Positions 34,467-43,984 of a stretch of 64,000 nucleotides of DNA are shown piece after piece. The position numbers and the translations under genes were made by a program. The stretch's first letter is position 1. Each line of letters begins with the position of its first letter. The stretch is taken from positions 4,570 through 68,569 of the forward strand of contig JDFH01000005.1 of the NCBI GenBank assembly GCA_000564995.1, read 5' to 3'. The notes below the pieces were generated by a model. It searched no databases, had not been told where the DNA came from, and saw only the letters and a program-made list of their open reading frames with translations. This stretch comes from Atopobium sp. ICM42b. GTDB taxonomy: Bacteria > Actinomycetota > Coriobacteriia > Coriobacteriales > Atopobiaceae.

Positions 34467-36137
34467 ATGCTGGAAGTATCAAACATTAAAGTTCATGTTG
34501 CACCTCTTCGTAAGCATCCTGCTAAAGAATCAAAGGTAGGGTTTGACGCGCTCCTTCGCACTCTCCGAGTCTCTGCGGATGAAGTTACCTCATACGAGCT
34601 GTATAAGCGCTCAATTGATGCGCGTAAAAGAAATGATATTGTTCTTATCCTCACTTACCACGTAAACCTTAAAGGTGGGCCTGCAGCGGAGCAAAAACTT
34701 CTTAACAAGATTCAAGGTAGGCCTGCAGCAAAGCATATAAAGCTTGCTGAGCCAAATACTTTTGCGCTTCCCAAAGCGAAGCAACCTGCTCCTTCAGAGA
34801 ATCGTCCCGTTGTTGTAGGAGCGGGATGTGCAGGCTTGTTCTGTGCGCTTACGCTTGCCAAAGCTGGCCTCAATCCCCTGCTTATTGAGCGCGGAGATGA
34901 CGCAGCACGAAGAACTGCAGCGGTAGAGCATCATAACCAAACGGGTCAGCTAGATCTTGAGAGTAACATCCAATTTGGTCTTGGTGGTGCTGGTACATTC
35001 TCTGACGGCAAGCTCAACACGGGTACCAAAAGTGCTTCTCATCGCTTTATTCTTGAGACTTTTGTTAAAGCAGGCGCACAGAAAAATATTTTGTGGGACG
35101 CAAAACCCCACGTAGGAAGTGATGTTCTTCCCGCCGTGGTGACCAACATTGTCAAAATGATTGAAGACGCTGGCGGAACTGTTGCGTTTAGGACAAAACT
35201 CGCCTCCCTAGAGCGAGCCTCAGACGATTCTCTTTCTACAATTCAGGTTGAGAAGACCAATCCAGATGGCTCAACTCAAACTGAAACCATACAGACTCGC
35301 ACGGTGATTCTTGCAACTGGGCACTCAAGTAGAGACACGTATGTCATGCTCAAAAATAAAGGCATCTCCATGGAGAGAAAGACCTTTGCTATGGGTGTGC
35401 GAATTGAGCATCTTCAGTCTCAAATCAATAAATCGCTGTACGGTCCCGAAGCAACCAATCCTGTACTAGGAGCGGCACCCTACAAGCTTTCTGTTCACCT
35501 TCCCTCTGGTAGAAGTGCCTTCTCGTTCTGCATGTGTCCCGGCGGCTATGTTGTTTCTGCAGCTAGCGAGAAGGGCGGCGTAGTCACAAATGGCATGAGT
35601 CTGTCTGACCGCGCAGGACAAAACGCTAACTCTGGCCTCTTGGCTAACGTCTATCCAGACGATCTTCCGGGAGATGACGTACTTGCCGGAATTGAACTAC
35701 AACGCAGCTGCGAGCAAGCAGCCTTTAAAGCGGGCGGCGGAGCTTATGTTGCCCCTGCTCAGCTTGTAGGTGACTTCCTCAACAAAAAAACTTCTGCTGG
35801 ACCTCGTTCGGTAAAGCCAACCTACCCACGTGGTGTTACCTGGACCTCGCTTGAAGACTGTCTTCCACCCTATGTCTTACAAACCTTGCGAGAAGCCCTT
35901 CCGGTCATGGACAAAAAACTTCATGGCTTTGCGCATCCCGATGCTGTGCTTACGGGTGTTGAAACACGGTCAAGCTCTCCCGTAAGAATTACCCGCGATG
36001 AAACAGGACAGAGCATTAACACACCAGGAATATGGCCTGTAGGTGAAGGTGCCGGCTACGCCGGTGGCATTATGAGCGCCGCAGCTGATGGTATTAGGAT
36101 GGCCGAGCTTATAGTAGAGCACTACAACAATGCCTAA
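34467..36137 (+). CDS. FAD-dependent oxidoreductase, uncharacterised COG2509-like family
   Basis: 556 aa. An N-terminal domain of about 85 residues ([17 protein letters not shown]) precedes the FAD fold [19 protein letters not shown] near residue 117. [18 protein letters not shown] is a family hallmark, and the end reads [19 protein letters not shown]. Reaction unknown. Its stop overlaps the convergent uvrB stop by four bases, with no terminator between. Confidence 0.88.
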   Translation: MLEVSNIKVHVAPLRKHPAKESKVGFDALLRTLRVSADEVTSYELYKRSIDARKRNDIVLILTYHVNLKGGPAAEQKLLNKIQGRPAAKHIKLAEPNTFALPKAKQPAPSENRPVVVGAGCAGLFCALTLAKAGLNPLLIERGDDAARRTAAVEHHNQTGQLDLESNIQFGLGGAGTFSDGKLNTGTKSASHRFILETFVKAGAQKNILWDAKPHVGSDVLPAVVTNIVKMIEDAGGTVAFRTKLASLERASDDSLSTIQVEKTNPDGSTQTETIQTRTVILATGHSSRDTYVMLKNKGISMERKTFAMGVRIEHLQSQINKSLYGPEATNPVLGAAPYKLSVHLPSGRSAFSFCMCPGGYVVSAASEKGGVVTNGMSLSDRAGQNANSGLLANVYPDDLPGDDVLAGIELQRSCEQAAFKAGGGAYVAPAQLVGDFLNKKTSAGPRSVKPTYPRGVTWTSLEDCLPPYVLQTLREALPVMDKKLHGFAHPDAVLTGVETRSSSPVRITRDETGQSINTPGIWPVGEGAGYAGGIMSAAADGIRMAELIVEHYNNA

Positions 36138-38374
36138 TGTTTGCCTCTGTAACGCCTACGAGTAGCGTGAGTACTACCCTTTCTAGCACCAGTTTTAAGC
36201 CTCTTGATAACATCATCTGAGGTAGTGCCTTCAAGCTGGCTTCTAATGGCAACAATCTGATCTCTGAGTTCTGCTGCATGCTCATAATCCATAGATGCAG
36301 ACGCCTCTGCCATCTCTGCTTCCATACCAGAAAGCATTGCTTCAACCTCTGTGCGAGGAAGATTTTGTAGCTCTTCAGCAAGCAACTCTGCAGGCATTTC
36401 AAGAATTGACTCTTGCTGTTCTTCAAGCGAATCCTCGTCATCAGAGGCGGTATAAAACTCTCCGTTTTTGCGTTTACGTTTATCAATGTTCTCTGAAGCC
36501 TCAGCAATAAAGCCTGCAATATCAGTAATAGATTTCTTAACGGTTTTAGGCACAATACCGTGCTCTTTGTTAAACGCTTCCTGAATTTCTCGACGCCTTC
36601 TTGTTTCATCAATGGCAATACGCATAGAATCAGTGATTTTATCGGCGTACATAATGACCTGGCCAGAAGCGTTTCTTGCTGCTCTACCCATAGTCTGAAT
36701 AAGAGACCTTCTGTTTCTTAAGAAGCCCTCTTTATCTGCATCAAGAATAGCTACAAGAGAAACCTCTGGAATATCAAGTCCTTCTCGCAAAAGATTGATT
36801 CCAACAAGCACGTCAATTTTTCCCTGACGTAAATCTCTAATGATTTCTACACGGTCAAGCGTAGCCGTATCTGAGTGCATGTAGTTAACTTTGATACCCT
36901 CATCTAGCAGGTGATCTGTAAGATCTTCTGCCATTCTTTTAGTAAGCGTAGTAACAAGAACGCGCTCTTTTTTTGCTACTCTCTCTTTGACCTCTGAAAT
37001 AAGATCATCAATCTGACCTCTTACTGGTCTGACATCAATCTTTGGATCTAGAAGGCCAGTTGGACGAATAATCTGCTCAACCTGTTGCTGGGCAACCGTC
37101 TCTTCGTAGTCTCCAGGAGTTGCAGAAACGTAAATAAACTGTGGAATACGTCCCTCAAATTCGTCAAATCTGAGCGGCCTGTTATCAAGTGCAGAAGGAA
37201 GTCTAAATCCGTGATCTACCAGCGTAACTTTACGAGACCTATCGCCCTCATACATACCTCTTATTTGAGGAACGGTAACATGTGACTCATCAATGATGCA
37301 AATCATGTCTTTAGGGAAATAATCAATGAGCGTATAGGGAGGCTCACCGGGAGCACGCCCATCTAAATGGCGCGAGTAGTTCTCAATACCATTGCAATAA
37401 CCCATAGTCTCAAGCATCTCTAGATCATAGTTTGTCCTCTGAGCAAGACGCTGAGCTTCTAGCAATTTATCGTTTTCTTTAAGCTCTTTAACACGAGCTT
37501 CCATCTCTTCCGAGATGGTTGTAAGAGCATGGGTAATCTTTGGACGCTCAGTAACGTAGTGAGATGCTGGCCAAATTGGAATAGCATCAAACTCTCTCAG
37601 CACTTCTCCCGTTACATTGCTAACCTCTGAAATACTTTCTACTTCATCACCAAAGAACTCAATACGCAGCGGGTTTTCTGCATACGGCGGGAACACATCA
37701 ACAACGCCTCCACGAACCCTAAACATACCGCGCTGTAGATCGTAATCATTTCTATCGTACTGAACATCAATAAGATCTTTAATAAAATCATCGCGCTCAA
37801 GAGGAACGGATTTATCTACATTAGGTGCAAGACCTGCATAATCTTGAGGGCTACCAATACCATATATGCACGATACAGATGCAACTACAATGACATCTCG
37901 TCTAGATAGAAGCGATGAAGTTGCCTGGTGACGGAGCTTCTCTACCTCTTCATTGATGGAAGCATCTTTTTCTATGTACGTATCAGACTGCGGAACATAT
38001 GCCTCTGGCTGGTAGTAGTCATAGTACGAGACAAAGTACACAACAGCGTTGTTAGGAAAGAGCTCCTTCATCTCTGAAGCAACCTGAGCAGCTAGTGTTT
38101 TATTAGGCTCCATAATAAGCGTGGGGCGGTTGAGCTTCTCGATAGTTTTAGCCATAGAGAAGGTCTTACCCGAACCCGTAACACCTAAGAGCGTCTGGTA
38201 CCTGAGCCCGTCTTCAATTCCTTGGGCAAGCTTTTCTATTGCCTGTGGCTGATCACCTGCAGGCTCAAAAGGAGATACTACCTGAAGCTTCTCTTCTCCT
38301 GCTTCACGACCAAATCGACGCAGTTCAGCACCTATATATTCTTTATGTTGATCTTCAGCATGAGATGCATCCAT
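36134..38374 (-). CDS. uvrB: UvrABC excinuclease subunit B
   Basis: 746 aa helicase-like damage-verification subunit. Walker A GVTGSGKT is near residue 66, the beta-hairpin region is [12 protein letters not shown], late helicase motifs include [17 protein letters not shown] and MGRAARN, and the C-terminal UvrB/UvrC motif is [13 protein letters not shown]. It is longer than the usual ~670 aa, with about 30 extra residues before the conserved start and an enlarged C-terminus. AAGGAG precedes the ATG. A possible LexA-type site lies upstream. Confidence 0.97.
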   Translation of the reverse strand: MDASHAEDQHKEYIGAELRRFGREAGEEKLQVVSPFEPAGDQPQAIEKLAQGIEDGLRYQTLLGVTGSGKTFSMAKTIEKLNRPTLIMEPNKTLAAQVASEMKELFPNNAVVYFVSYYDYYQPEAYVPQSDTYIEKDASINEEVEKLRHQATSSLLSRRDVIVVASVSCIYGIGSPQDYAGLAPNVDKSVPLERDDFIKDLIDVQYDRNDYDLQRGMFRVRGGVVDVFPPYAENPLRIEFFGDEVESISEVSNVTGEVLREFDAIPIWPASHYVTERPKITHALTTISEEMEARVKELKENDKLLEAQRLAQRTNYDLEMLETMGYCNGIENYSRHLDGRAPGEPPYTLIDYFPKDMICIIDESHVTVPQIRGMYEGDRSRKVTLVDHGFRLPSALDNRPLRFDEFEGRIPQFIYVSATPGDYEETVAQQQVEQIIRPTGLLDPKIDVRPVRGQIDDLISEVKERVAKKERVLVTTLTKRMAEDLTDHLLDEGIKVNYMHSDTATLDRVEIIRDLRQGKIDVLVGINLLREGLDIPEVSLVAILDADKEGFLRNRRSLIQTMGRAARNASGQVIMYADKITDSMRIAIDETRRRREIQEAFNKEHGIVPKTVKKSITDIAGFIAEASENIDKRKRKNGEFYTASDDEDSLEEQQESILEMPAELLAEELQNLPRTEVEAMLSGMEAEMAEASASMDYEHAAELRDQIVAIRSQLEGTTSDDVIKRLKTGARKGSTHATRRRYRGKH

Positions 38375-38422
38375 GAGATTCTCCTTTTCTCGTGAAAGTA
38401 GTATACCCCACTTCTCAAAACT

Positions 38423-38435
38423 GAAACACTTGTTC
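38423..38435. promoter_or_regulatory. Possible LexA/SOS-type operator upstream of uvrB
   Basis: AAAC-ACTT-GTTC resembles the Gram-positive SOS box GAAC-N4-GTTC with one mismatch, about 50 bp before uvrB. A single imperfect match is weak evidence. Confidence 0.3.
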
Positions 38436-38550
38436 TATACTATTTATAAATTGCGGTATAGTTTCAAAGTGTGACGGGTAAAAAATAAATTACCTATATG
38501 CGCTAAACTAGCATTTAAATAAACAAGTTACATCAGATAAAGGAGATACC

Positions 38551-40635
38551 TTGGGCGTCTCAGATCTTTTCTCGCTAAATAAAGCTTCAAAGCAATCTCA
38601 GGGTTCTACCCTAGAGAATATTTTGCTGCGCTCAAATAATGTCATCGCCTCTCTTAAAGACCTTGTTGCAAACAATCAGATTGCAGAGGCTGGTCTTCAA
38701 GAGATGCTTACGCGCTCTAAAAATCTCGAGAATACCAATCTGCCCAAAGGTGACGTCCATAAGCTGGACAGAACAGGCCGTTGGTGGTTCAACGCTAACA
38801 CGATGGAGTGTGCACCAGAAGAGTACGACGCATTTATTGCAACTGAGGCAATCCTCAACATTTCACAAGATGTTGAGGCCCTAAAGAATACGCATGCTTC
38901 TGAGACAGATCTTCAGCTTGTTCGTACTACCCTCTCGCAGGTAGCAAGCCTCATGCCAAAGTCAGTTTCTCTTTCTGAGCAAGTTGCTCCTTTTAGTGGT
39001 AACGCTGACGGCAGCTCAGACTGGATGAAGCGTCTCTGGTTTGCCAACTATGTTGAGAACACGCCATTCCCTTTTAGGATGGTGTACAACTTCTCCTACA
39101 ATCCACAACTTGATATTTTGGTATTTGAGTTCTTTGTAGCTCGTCCTCGCTGCTTTAGCTTCTTATCTGCAGAAAAGTCAGAGCAAATTGCAGCAGCACG
39201 CGCTTACGCACTACGTGCTTCTCTTTGCGTGGCTCGTATGGCACTTCAGAGCTGCAAAATCTCTCGCGTCTGCATCAATGGCAGCTTGCGCGGAGAAGAG
39301 CGTATTGTCCTATCTATGGACTTAAACGAGGCTGCACTTGCCCGCCTCTTACCTACTGCAGCAAATACTCAAATTGACGGCAATAGCTTCCCACAAGACC
39401 CTGCGCTCAGAGTTTCTTTTGACTCTGAAGGTTGGTTTAGTGAAGTTGAGCCTTTTATGAAGCAAACGGATGAGTGGGTTTCTCCTCGTAGCTTCTTTGA
39501 GATGCCAGATTTGTCTGATCGTCCTTGTTCACCAGCAGTTACCGCAGTTTGTGGAGCTCAAAAGGTAAGCGATCTTGGATACTCTGAGGCATCCCGCCGC
39601 ATTAGGCTTTGGAACACCACTCTCAACAACATTCCAAAAGATGCTTCTACCGCGGATGCAGTTGGAAAATTTGAGGAAGCAAAAGCTTCAACTTCTGATA
39701 TTTACGCCATTGAAGGCTTTGATAGAGTCATCCATGGCCTGGTCGAAGGCACTATTGATTTCTCGGACAGAAGGTCCATGGCCGAGAAATTCCTCTTTGG
39801 TTCGCCTTTGCAGAAAACGCTTCAATCCATAAATAACATCATGGACGGAGAGCCAGACCCAGATGCTCTAGAAAAGACACTTGCAGAGCTTGAGTCTCAG
39901 GTTTCACCAACCCTTGATATGGGCCTGTACCTGGACGATTCAGATTCTATTTACAGGTATTTTGATTCCCTCTCAGAGCGCGTAGCTTATAACCTTGCAT
40001 TCCCAAATGAGCCAAGAAAACTGGTGCTTATTCCAGATACGTACTTTATGTCTTTAGCAAGAATGGCTCGCGCCTACAACCTGCTTGAACAGCCAGAAAA
40101 AGCAGAGCGCTTCGCACAAGAAGCCCACAGGATTTCTCCTTTGGGCGTTGATGCAACGCTACTATTAGTAAGAACATTAGAAGACCAGTCAAAAGTCTTT
40201 GAAGCTGCAAAGCTGCTCAAAGACCTTATCGAGCACCTTTTCTCCGCATCAGATGTTGCGCTAGTGTACTATCGCCTAGCCTATATGGAGTGGAAGCTGG
40301 GACGCTCTGATCTTTGTGCAGCTTGCTATCAAATGGCTATGATCATCGGTGGTAGTGTTGCTCAACCTGCAAAAGAAGAGCTTGAAGACCTTCTCAAGGC
40401 AGACGCTTCTGTTAAGAAACTAGATACTCCTCAAGAGGTTTTCTCATTCCTTAAGCAAAATGGTGTTCCTGTCTTTGACCAGAAAGCTGTGTTTAACAAG
40501 GCAGTTGCTATTGGCAGCGCATGTGTTAACGATGGCATTTATTGTGTTGGCCAAAACATGCTCAAGAACTGCCTAGAGATTACCTTTGATGATGCCGCTG
40601 CCAAGGTAGAGAGTTCACTGAGGACACCTTTCTAG
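38551..40635 (+). CDS. Large protein of unknown function with TPR-like C-terminus
   Basis: 694 aa, no signal or membrane segment, probably cytoplasmic. The start is TTG with AAAGGAG five bases upstream. Residues ~500-610 look like tetratricopeptide repeats (LARMARAYNLLEQPEKAERF; ALVYYRLAYMEWKLGRSDLC). The first 450 residues match nothing I know; WWFNANTMECAPEEYD near residue 75 stands out. It stands alone between uvrB (divergent) and coaE (convergent). Confidence 0.8.
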   Translation: MGVSDLFSLNKASKQSQGSTLENILLRSNNVIASLKDLVANNQIAEAGLQEMLTRSKNLENTNLPKGDVHKLDRTGRWWFNANTMECAPEEYDAFIATEAILNISQDVEALKNTHASETDLQLVRTTLSQVASLMPKSVSLSEQVAPFSGNADGSSDWMKRLWFANYVENTPFPFRMVYNFSYNPQLDILVFEFFVARPRCFSFLSAEKSEQIAAARAYALRASLCVARMALQSCKISRVCINGSLRGEERIVLSMDLNEAALARLLPTAANTQIDGNSFPQDPALRVSFDSEGWFSEVEPFMKQTDEWVSPRSFFEMPDLSDRPCSPAVTAVCGAQKVSDLGYSEASRRIRLWNTTLNNIPKDASTADAVGKFEEAKASTSDIYAIEGFDRVIHGLVEGTIDFSDRRSMAEKFLFGSPLQKTLQSINNIMDGEPDPDALEKTLAELESQVSPTLDMGLYLDDSDSIYRYFDSLSERVAYNLAFPNEPRKLVLIPDTYFMSLARMARAYNLLEQPEKAERFAQEAHRISPLGVDATLLLVRTLEDQSKVFEAAKLLKDLIEHLFSASDVALVYYRLAYMEWKLGRSDLCAACYQMAMIIGGSVAQPAKEELEDLLKADASVKKLDTPQEVFSFLKQNGVPVFDQKAVFNKAVAIGSACVNDGIYCVGQNMLKNCLEITFDDAAAKVESSLRTPF

Positions 40636-40661
40636 AGTCCGCACACGAAAGCTATACCCTA

Positions 40662-41273
40662 TTACTCAGAGCTTTGGTTGAACCGAGCGTTTAACCAAAG
40701 CTCTACCTGTGCTTTAAGATCATCGAGACCTTCAGAGTTCACAAACACTGTATCCGCCTGATTACGCAAGTAATTATCAGAAGGCTGATGCGCTATACGT
40801 TGCTCAAACTCCTGGCGAGAAGATCCTCGCTGTTCAGCGCGTTCTGCTCTCAGTTCCAAAGGCGCTACAACAACGACAACCTCATCAACCAGCTCAAGCA
40901 AGTCTTCAACGCGGTCAAGCAGCGGAACCTCTACAAAGCAGAACTGAGCATCTGCACAAGGAACCTCTTTTGTCAGGAATTGACGCATATATTCCCTGAT
41001 AAAAGGCATCTCTAGGTCTTCTAAGAGCTCAGCTGATTCACTGGTAGCAAAAGCCCTACGACCAAGCTCTCGTCTATTGATCTCGTGAGTAACAGGATCT
41101 AGCAAATCGTTTCCAAAAGCCTCCGCCACGCGATACGTACATTCGCATCCAGGGCGTAAAAGCTTTCGAGAAACCTCATCAAGGTCAAAGCGCAGACCAC
41201 CTGCTGCTTCAAACATTTTAGAAACAGTTGATTTGCCAGACGCCATTCCGCCGGCGAGAATTACCTTGTACAT
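40662..41273 (-). CDS. coaE: Dephospho-CoA kinase
   Basis: 203 aa. Catalyses the last step of coenzyme A synthesis. P-loop GGMASGKST near residue 8, LDEVSRKLL near residue 32, and a lid region with Arg residues (LRAERAEQRG). I chose the ATG at 41273 because AGGAG lies 8 bases before it; the upstream GTG at 41282 has no space for a ribosome-binding site. A 12-bp inverted repeat (40668-40679 with 40693-40704) forms its last codons. Confidence 0.94.
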   Translation of the reverse strand: MYKVILAGGMASGKSTVSKMFEAAGGLRFDLDEVSRKLLRPGCECTYRVAEAFGNDLLDPVTHEINRRELGRRAFATSESAELLEDLEMPFIREYMRQFLTKEVPCADAQFCFVEVPLLDRVEDLLELVDEVVVVVAPLELRAERAEQRGSSRQEFEQRIAHQPSDNYLRNQADTVFVNSEGLDDLKAQVELWLNARFNQSSE

Positions 41274-41284
41274 GTAGTTCACTC

Positions 41285-41914
41285 CTATAACTGCAGTGCT
41301 GTATAAGAGCCTAGCAGTTTTACTTCTTCAGGAGTATGAGTTACCCAAATTACAACTTTTAATTCAATGAACGGTTTGATAAAGGCAATAACCTGCTGCT
41401 TAAGCGCTTCATCTAATCCCTTAAGCGGCTCATCAAAGAGCAAGATGTCTGCATCTGCAAAGAGTGTACGCAAAAGTGCAACGCGTCTCTTTTGTCCACC
41501 AGAAAGCTCACAGACAGGCTTATTTTCTGTTCCTTCAAGTCCCACCCCACAAAGCACCTCTTTAATACGCTCTCGAGCGCTTTGTTTTTGCTCCTTTGAG
41601 TGCAACTGTATAGCAAGCATGATATTTGCCATAACGCTCAAGTTTTCTAGCAGTCTATCTTCCTGAAACATCATGACCGTTTTAGTGTCAGGCGCTTTAA
41701 GCACTGTGCCTGAATCAGTCACTTCAAGACCACAAAGAATACGAAGAAGTGTTGTTTTACCTGCTCCAGAGGGCTCAGAGAGTACGTACACTCCCCTCTC
41801 AAATTTGTAGGAAAAATCATCAAGCACAACCGTATTACCAAACGATTTAGTGATGTTTTTTACCTCAAGCAACTGCTCGGTTGCATAGGCACAATTAGTT
41901 GTATTCATACTCAT
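41285..41914 (-). CDS. ABC transporter ATPase, NitT/TauT-like, with altered P-loop
   Basis: 209 aa, short for the class. The P-loop reads EPSGAGKT, with Glu replacing the first Gly of GxxGxGKT; the signature is LSGGQKRRVALLRTL and Walker B DILLFDEPLKGLD. The ATG at 41914 overlaps the permease stop (ATGA) and was preferred over an upstream start at 42010 that would run far into the permease gene. It powers the permease and binding protein encoded directly upstream; substrate unknown. Confidence 0.85.
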   Translation of the reverse strand: MSMNTTNCAYATEQLLEVKNITKSFGNTVVLDDFSYKFERGVYVLSEPSGAGKTTLLRILCGLEVTDSGTVLKAPDTKTVMMFQEDRLLENLSVMANIMLAIQLHSKEQKQSARERIKEVLCGVGLEGTENKPVCELSGGQKRRVALLRTLFADADILLFDEPLKGLDEALKQQVIAFIKPFIELKVVIWVTHTPEEVKLLGSYTALQL

Positions 41915-42828
41915 GAGCAGCTCTTTTCTAGCCTTGCAGCGGCCCATGAAACTAACCGCATCACGATCTTCTCGCCAAGTGCGCTCATCACAATAACCAC
42001 AAGCGTCCACGCAAAAAGGGCTGGCGTATCCAAATACACTTTAGCGTTATAGAGGTGCTCGCCAATGGAGAATGTGGGAAGGCCAATGACCTCGGCAGCA
42101 ATTCCCGACTTCCAGCAAAATCCCATGGCAAGTGAGGTGGCTGTCTTAAGCGAGGGCATAAGCTGCGACAAATAAATTGCTTTAATGCGATGCCAACCGT
42201 GAATTTGGTATACGTCGGCCATCTCAATAAGCTGCTGGTCAGTGCTGAGAAGCCCCTCAAGTACTGCAATGTAGATGATGGGAAGTGCCATCAAAAATGA
42301 AATTGAAATTGAGAGGTAGGGCGTGCGAACCCAGATTAGTAGCAAGATGACAAACGATGCCACGGGAATTGATTTGATTGTAGAAATAAGCGGCTCAAAA
42401 AGAATCTTGATCAACTTGTACTTAAAACTCAAAAACGCCAGCAAGGAACCAGCCGTAAAAGCAAGTGCTCCACCAGCAAAAATACGCAAAAGAGAAAGAC
42501 CAATAGAAACCCAAAACTCGCGTAGTTGAGCTAGCGAGAAAAGCGTCTGAATGGTCTGAATAGGTGAAGTTAAAACAATATCTTGATTGATGACAACCGC
42601 AGCTATCTGCCACACGACAAGCCAAAATACCAGTGCGCCTAAACGTGCTCCCCAGCTAGAAGCAACTTTGCGCACAGTCGGTTTGCCTTGCACGCGGCCC
42701 GAACCTTGGGTCTGACCTGCGCTTTGGGCCTGATCGTTTTTCTCGACAGAAAAATCTGCCGAGGCAGCGCCTTTCTCGGCGCTACCTCGGGCAGAAATAC
42801 TATCTTTTATGTGCGGGTTATGCGCCAA
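41911..42828 (-). CDS. ABC transporter permease, NitT/TauT-like (SsuC type)
   Basis: 305 aa. After a hydrophilic N-terminus of about 60 residues come around six membrane segments (GALVFWLVVWQIAAVVI first) and the EAA-like loop DVYQIHGWHRIKAIYLSQLMP near residue 210. Its start overlaps the end of the binding-protein gene by 11 bp. It forms a homodimeric channel in this class of importer. Confidence 0.88.
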   Translation of the reverse strand: MAHNPHIKDSISARGSAEKGAASADFSVEKNDQAQSAGQTQGSGRVQGKPTVRKVASSWGARLGALVFWLVVWQIAAVVINQDIVLTSPIQTIQTLFSLAQLREFWVSIGLSLLRIFAGGALAFTAGSLLAFLSFKYKLIKILFEPLISTIKSIPVASFVILLLIWVRTPYLSISISFLMALPIIYIAVLEGLLSTDQQLIEMADVYQIHGWHRIKAIYLSQLMPSLKTATSLAMGFCWKSGIAAEVIGLPTFSIGEHLYNAKVYLDTPALFAWTLVVIVMSALGEKIVMRLVSWAAARLEKSCS

Positions 42829-43834
42829 AGTAGAAATCGTCTCCAGGAACCTGTCCGCCTACTGCCTGAGAATTAGCCTCAGCCAGAATGCCTAAGTAAC
42901 TTGAAAGCGCGCTCTTCATATCTGCGCCATCAATATACGTAATATTACACTTAGGCAACGCAACCTTGGCAATAGGCTCTGGAACAATACCGTATTTACC
43001 TACAAGCGTAGCAGCCTCATCTGGATGATCAACAGCAAACGCAACAGAGTCTTTGTAGTGAGAAAGCAAAGCGGTCACAGCATCTGGAGAATCTGAGATG
43101 AGCTTTGAAGAAATAATGGTCACGCCAGCAATCAGCTTACTCTGAGGATTGACAGCCTCCCACTCAGCGCCAAGGTCGATTGCAATGCGAATCTGGCTGT
43201 TCTTGCTTTGTGCCACCGTAACAAAAGGCTGTGGGAGCAGCGCAATTCCCTCTGGGTCTTGAGCTAGAGCAGCAACACACTCGGTATGTTCGCTCTTCCA
43301 CTCTACCTGGACGTCCTCACCAAGTGTCATACCATTTTTGCTCAACAGGTAGGACAATGTGTACTCTGGAACGGCACCCTTACCAGAAGCGTAGAGCGTC
43401 TTTCCTTTGAGGTCAGTAAGCTTAGAGATAGCACTACCCGTCTCAACAATGTAAAGGACGTTCAGTACGTTAAGACAAGCTACCTTGTAAGCGCCCTTAG
43501 TCTTGTTAAAGAGCGTAGCTGCAAGGTTTGCCGGAATAGAAGCAACGTCTACATCGCCCTGGGCAACCTTAGCAACTACCTGATCAGGAGCATCCAAAAT
43601 CTCAAACGAGTAGTTGTTATCGGTAATGTTTTGTGCCTCAACCTCGCTCATGAACTTAACCAAGCCCATGGCGGTAGGCCCTTTAAGTGTTGCAACTTTT
43701 ACCGCAACAGGATCAGATTTCTTAGCCTCATCTTTTGTGGTGTTCTGAGACTTCTCTTGGTCTGTTCCCTTGCAGCCAAACAGTGCTGTAGCTGGAATAA
43801 GACCTGCAAGTTTAAGGAACGAACGTCTATCCAT
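42818..43834 (-). CDS. ABC substrate-binding lipoprotein, NitT/TauT-like
   Basis: 338 aa. The signal is a near-ideal Tat motif RRSFLK with lipobox LFGC, so a Tat-exported lipoprotein is likely. The body has the periplasmic-binding pattern of the nitrate/taurine/thiamine-precursor class (VDVASIPANLAATLFNK; LKGKTLYASGKGAVPEY). The ligand cannot be read from sequence. First gene of a three-gene operon with overlapping reading frames; a dyad GATAT-N5-ATATC (43899-43913) lies upstream near the promoter. Confidence 0.87.
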   Translation of the reverse strand: MDRRSFLKLAGLIPATALFGCKGTDQEKSQNTTKDEAKKSDPVAVKVATLKGPTAMGLVKFMSEVEAQNITDNNYSFEILDAPDQVVAKVAQGDVDVASIPANLAATLFNKTKGAYKVACLNVLNVLYIVETGSAISKLTDLKGKTLYASGKGAVPEYTLSYLLSKNGMTLGEDVQVEWKSEHTECVAALAQDPEGIALLPQPFVTVAQSKNSQIRIAIDLGAEWEAVNPQSKLIAGVTIISSKLISDSPDAVTALLSHYKDSVAFAVDHPDEAATLVGKYGIVPEPIAKVALPKCNITYIDGADMKSALSSYLGILAEANSQAVGGQVPGDDFYFGA

Positions 43835-43954
43835 GAATCACTCCTGACTCGAAAAGTTAACTATGGCTACCTTATCACGTCTACGGCAAAATTTATACGA
43901 TATACAGCATATCTTGCAAACTCTTTGATACATCCATAAGAGCAAGCTGCACCC

Positions 43955-43984
43955 ATGGCGAGAAGAACTAGTTCTTCTCGCCAT
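43955..43984. repeat. 30-bp perfect palindrome containing two GGCGAGAA motifs
   Basis: The 30 bases form a perfect inverted repeat centred on ACTAGT, with GGCGAGAA at 43957-43964 and its complement at 43975-43982. It spans the stop codon of the M42 peptidase gene and has no T-run, so it is not a standard terminator, though it would form a strong hairpin. Confidence 0.7.

Noticed and set aside
43835..43954. Possible TPP riboswitch before the NitT/TauT-type binding protein
   Set aside because: No CUGAGA or ACCUGAUCUGG motif on either strand; the region is too short once the promoter is allowed for.
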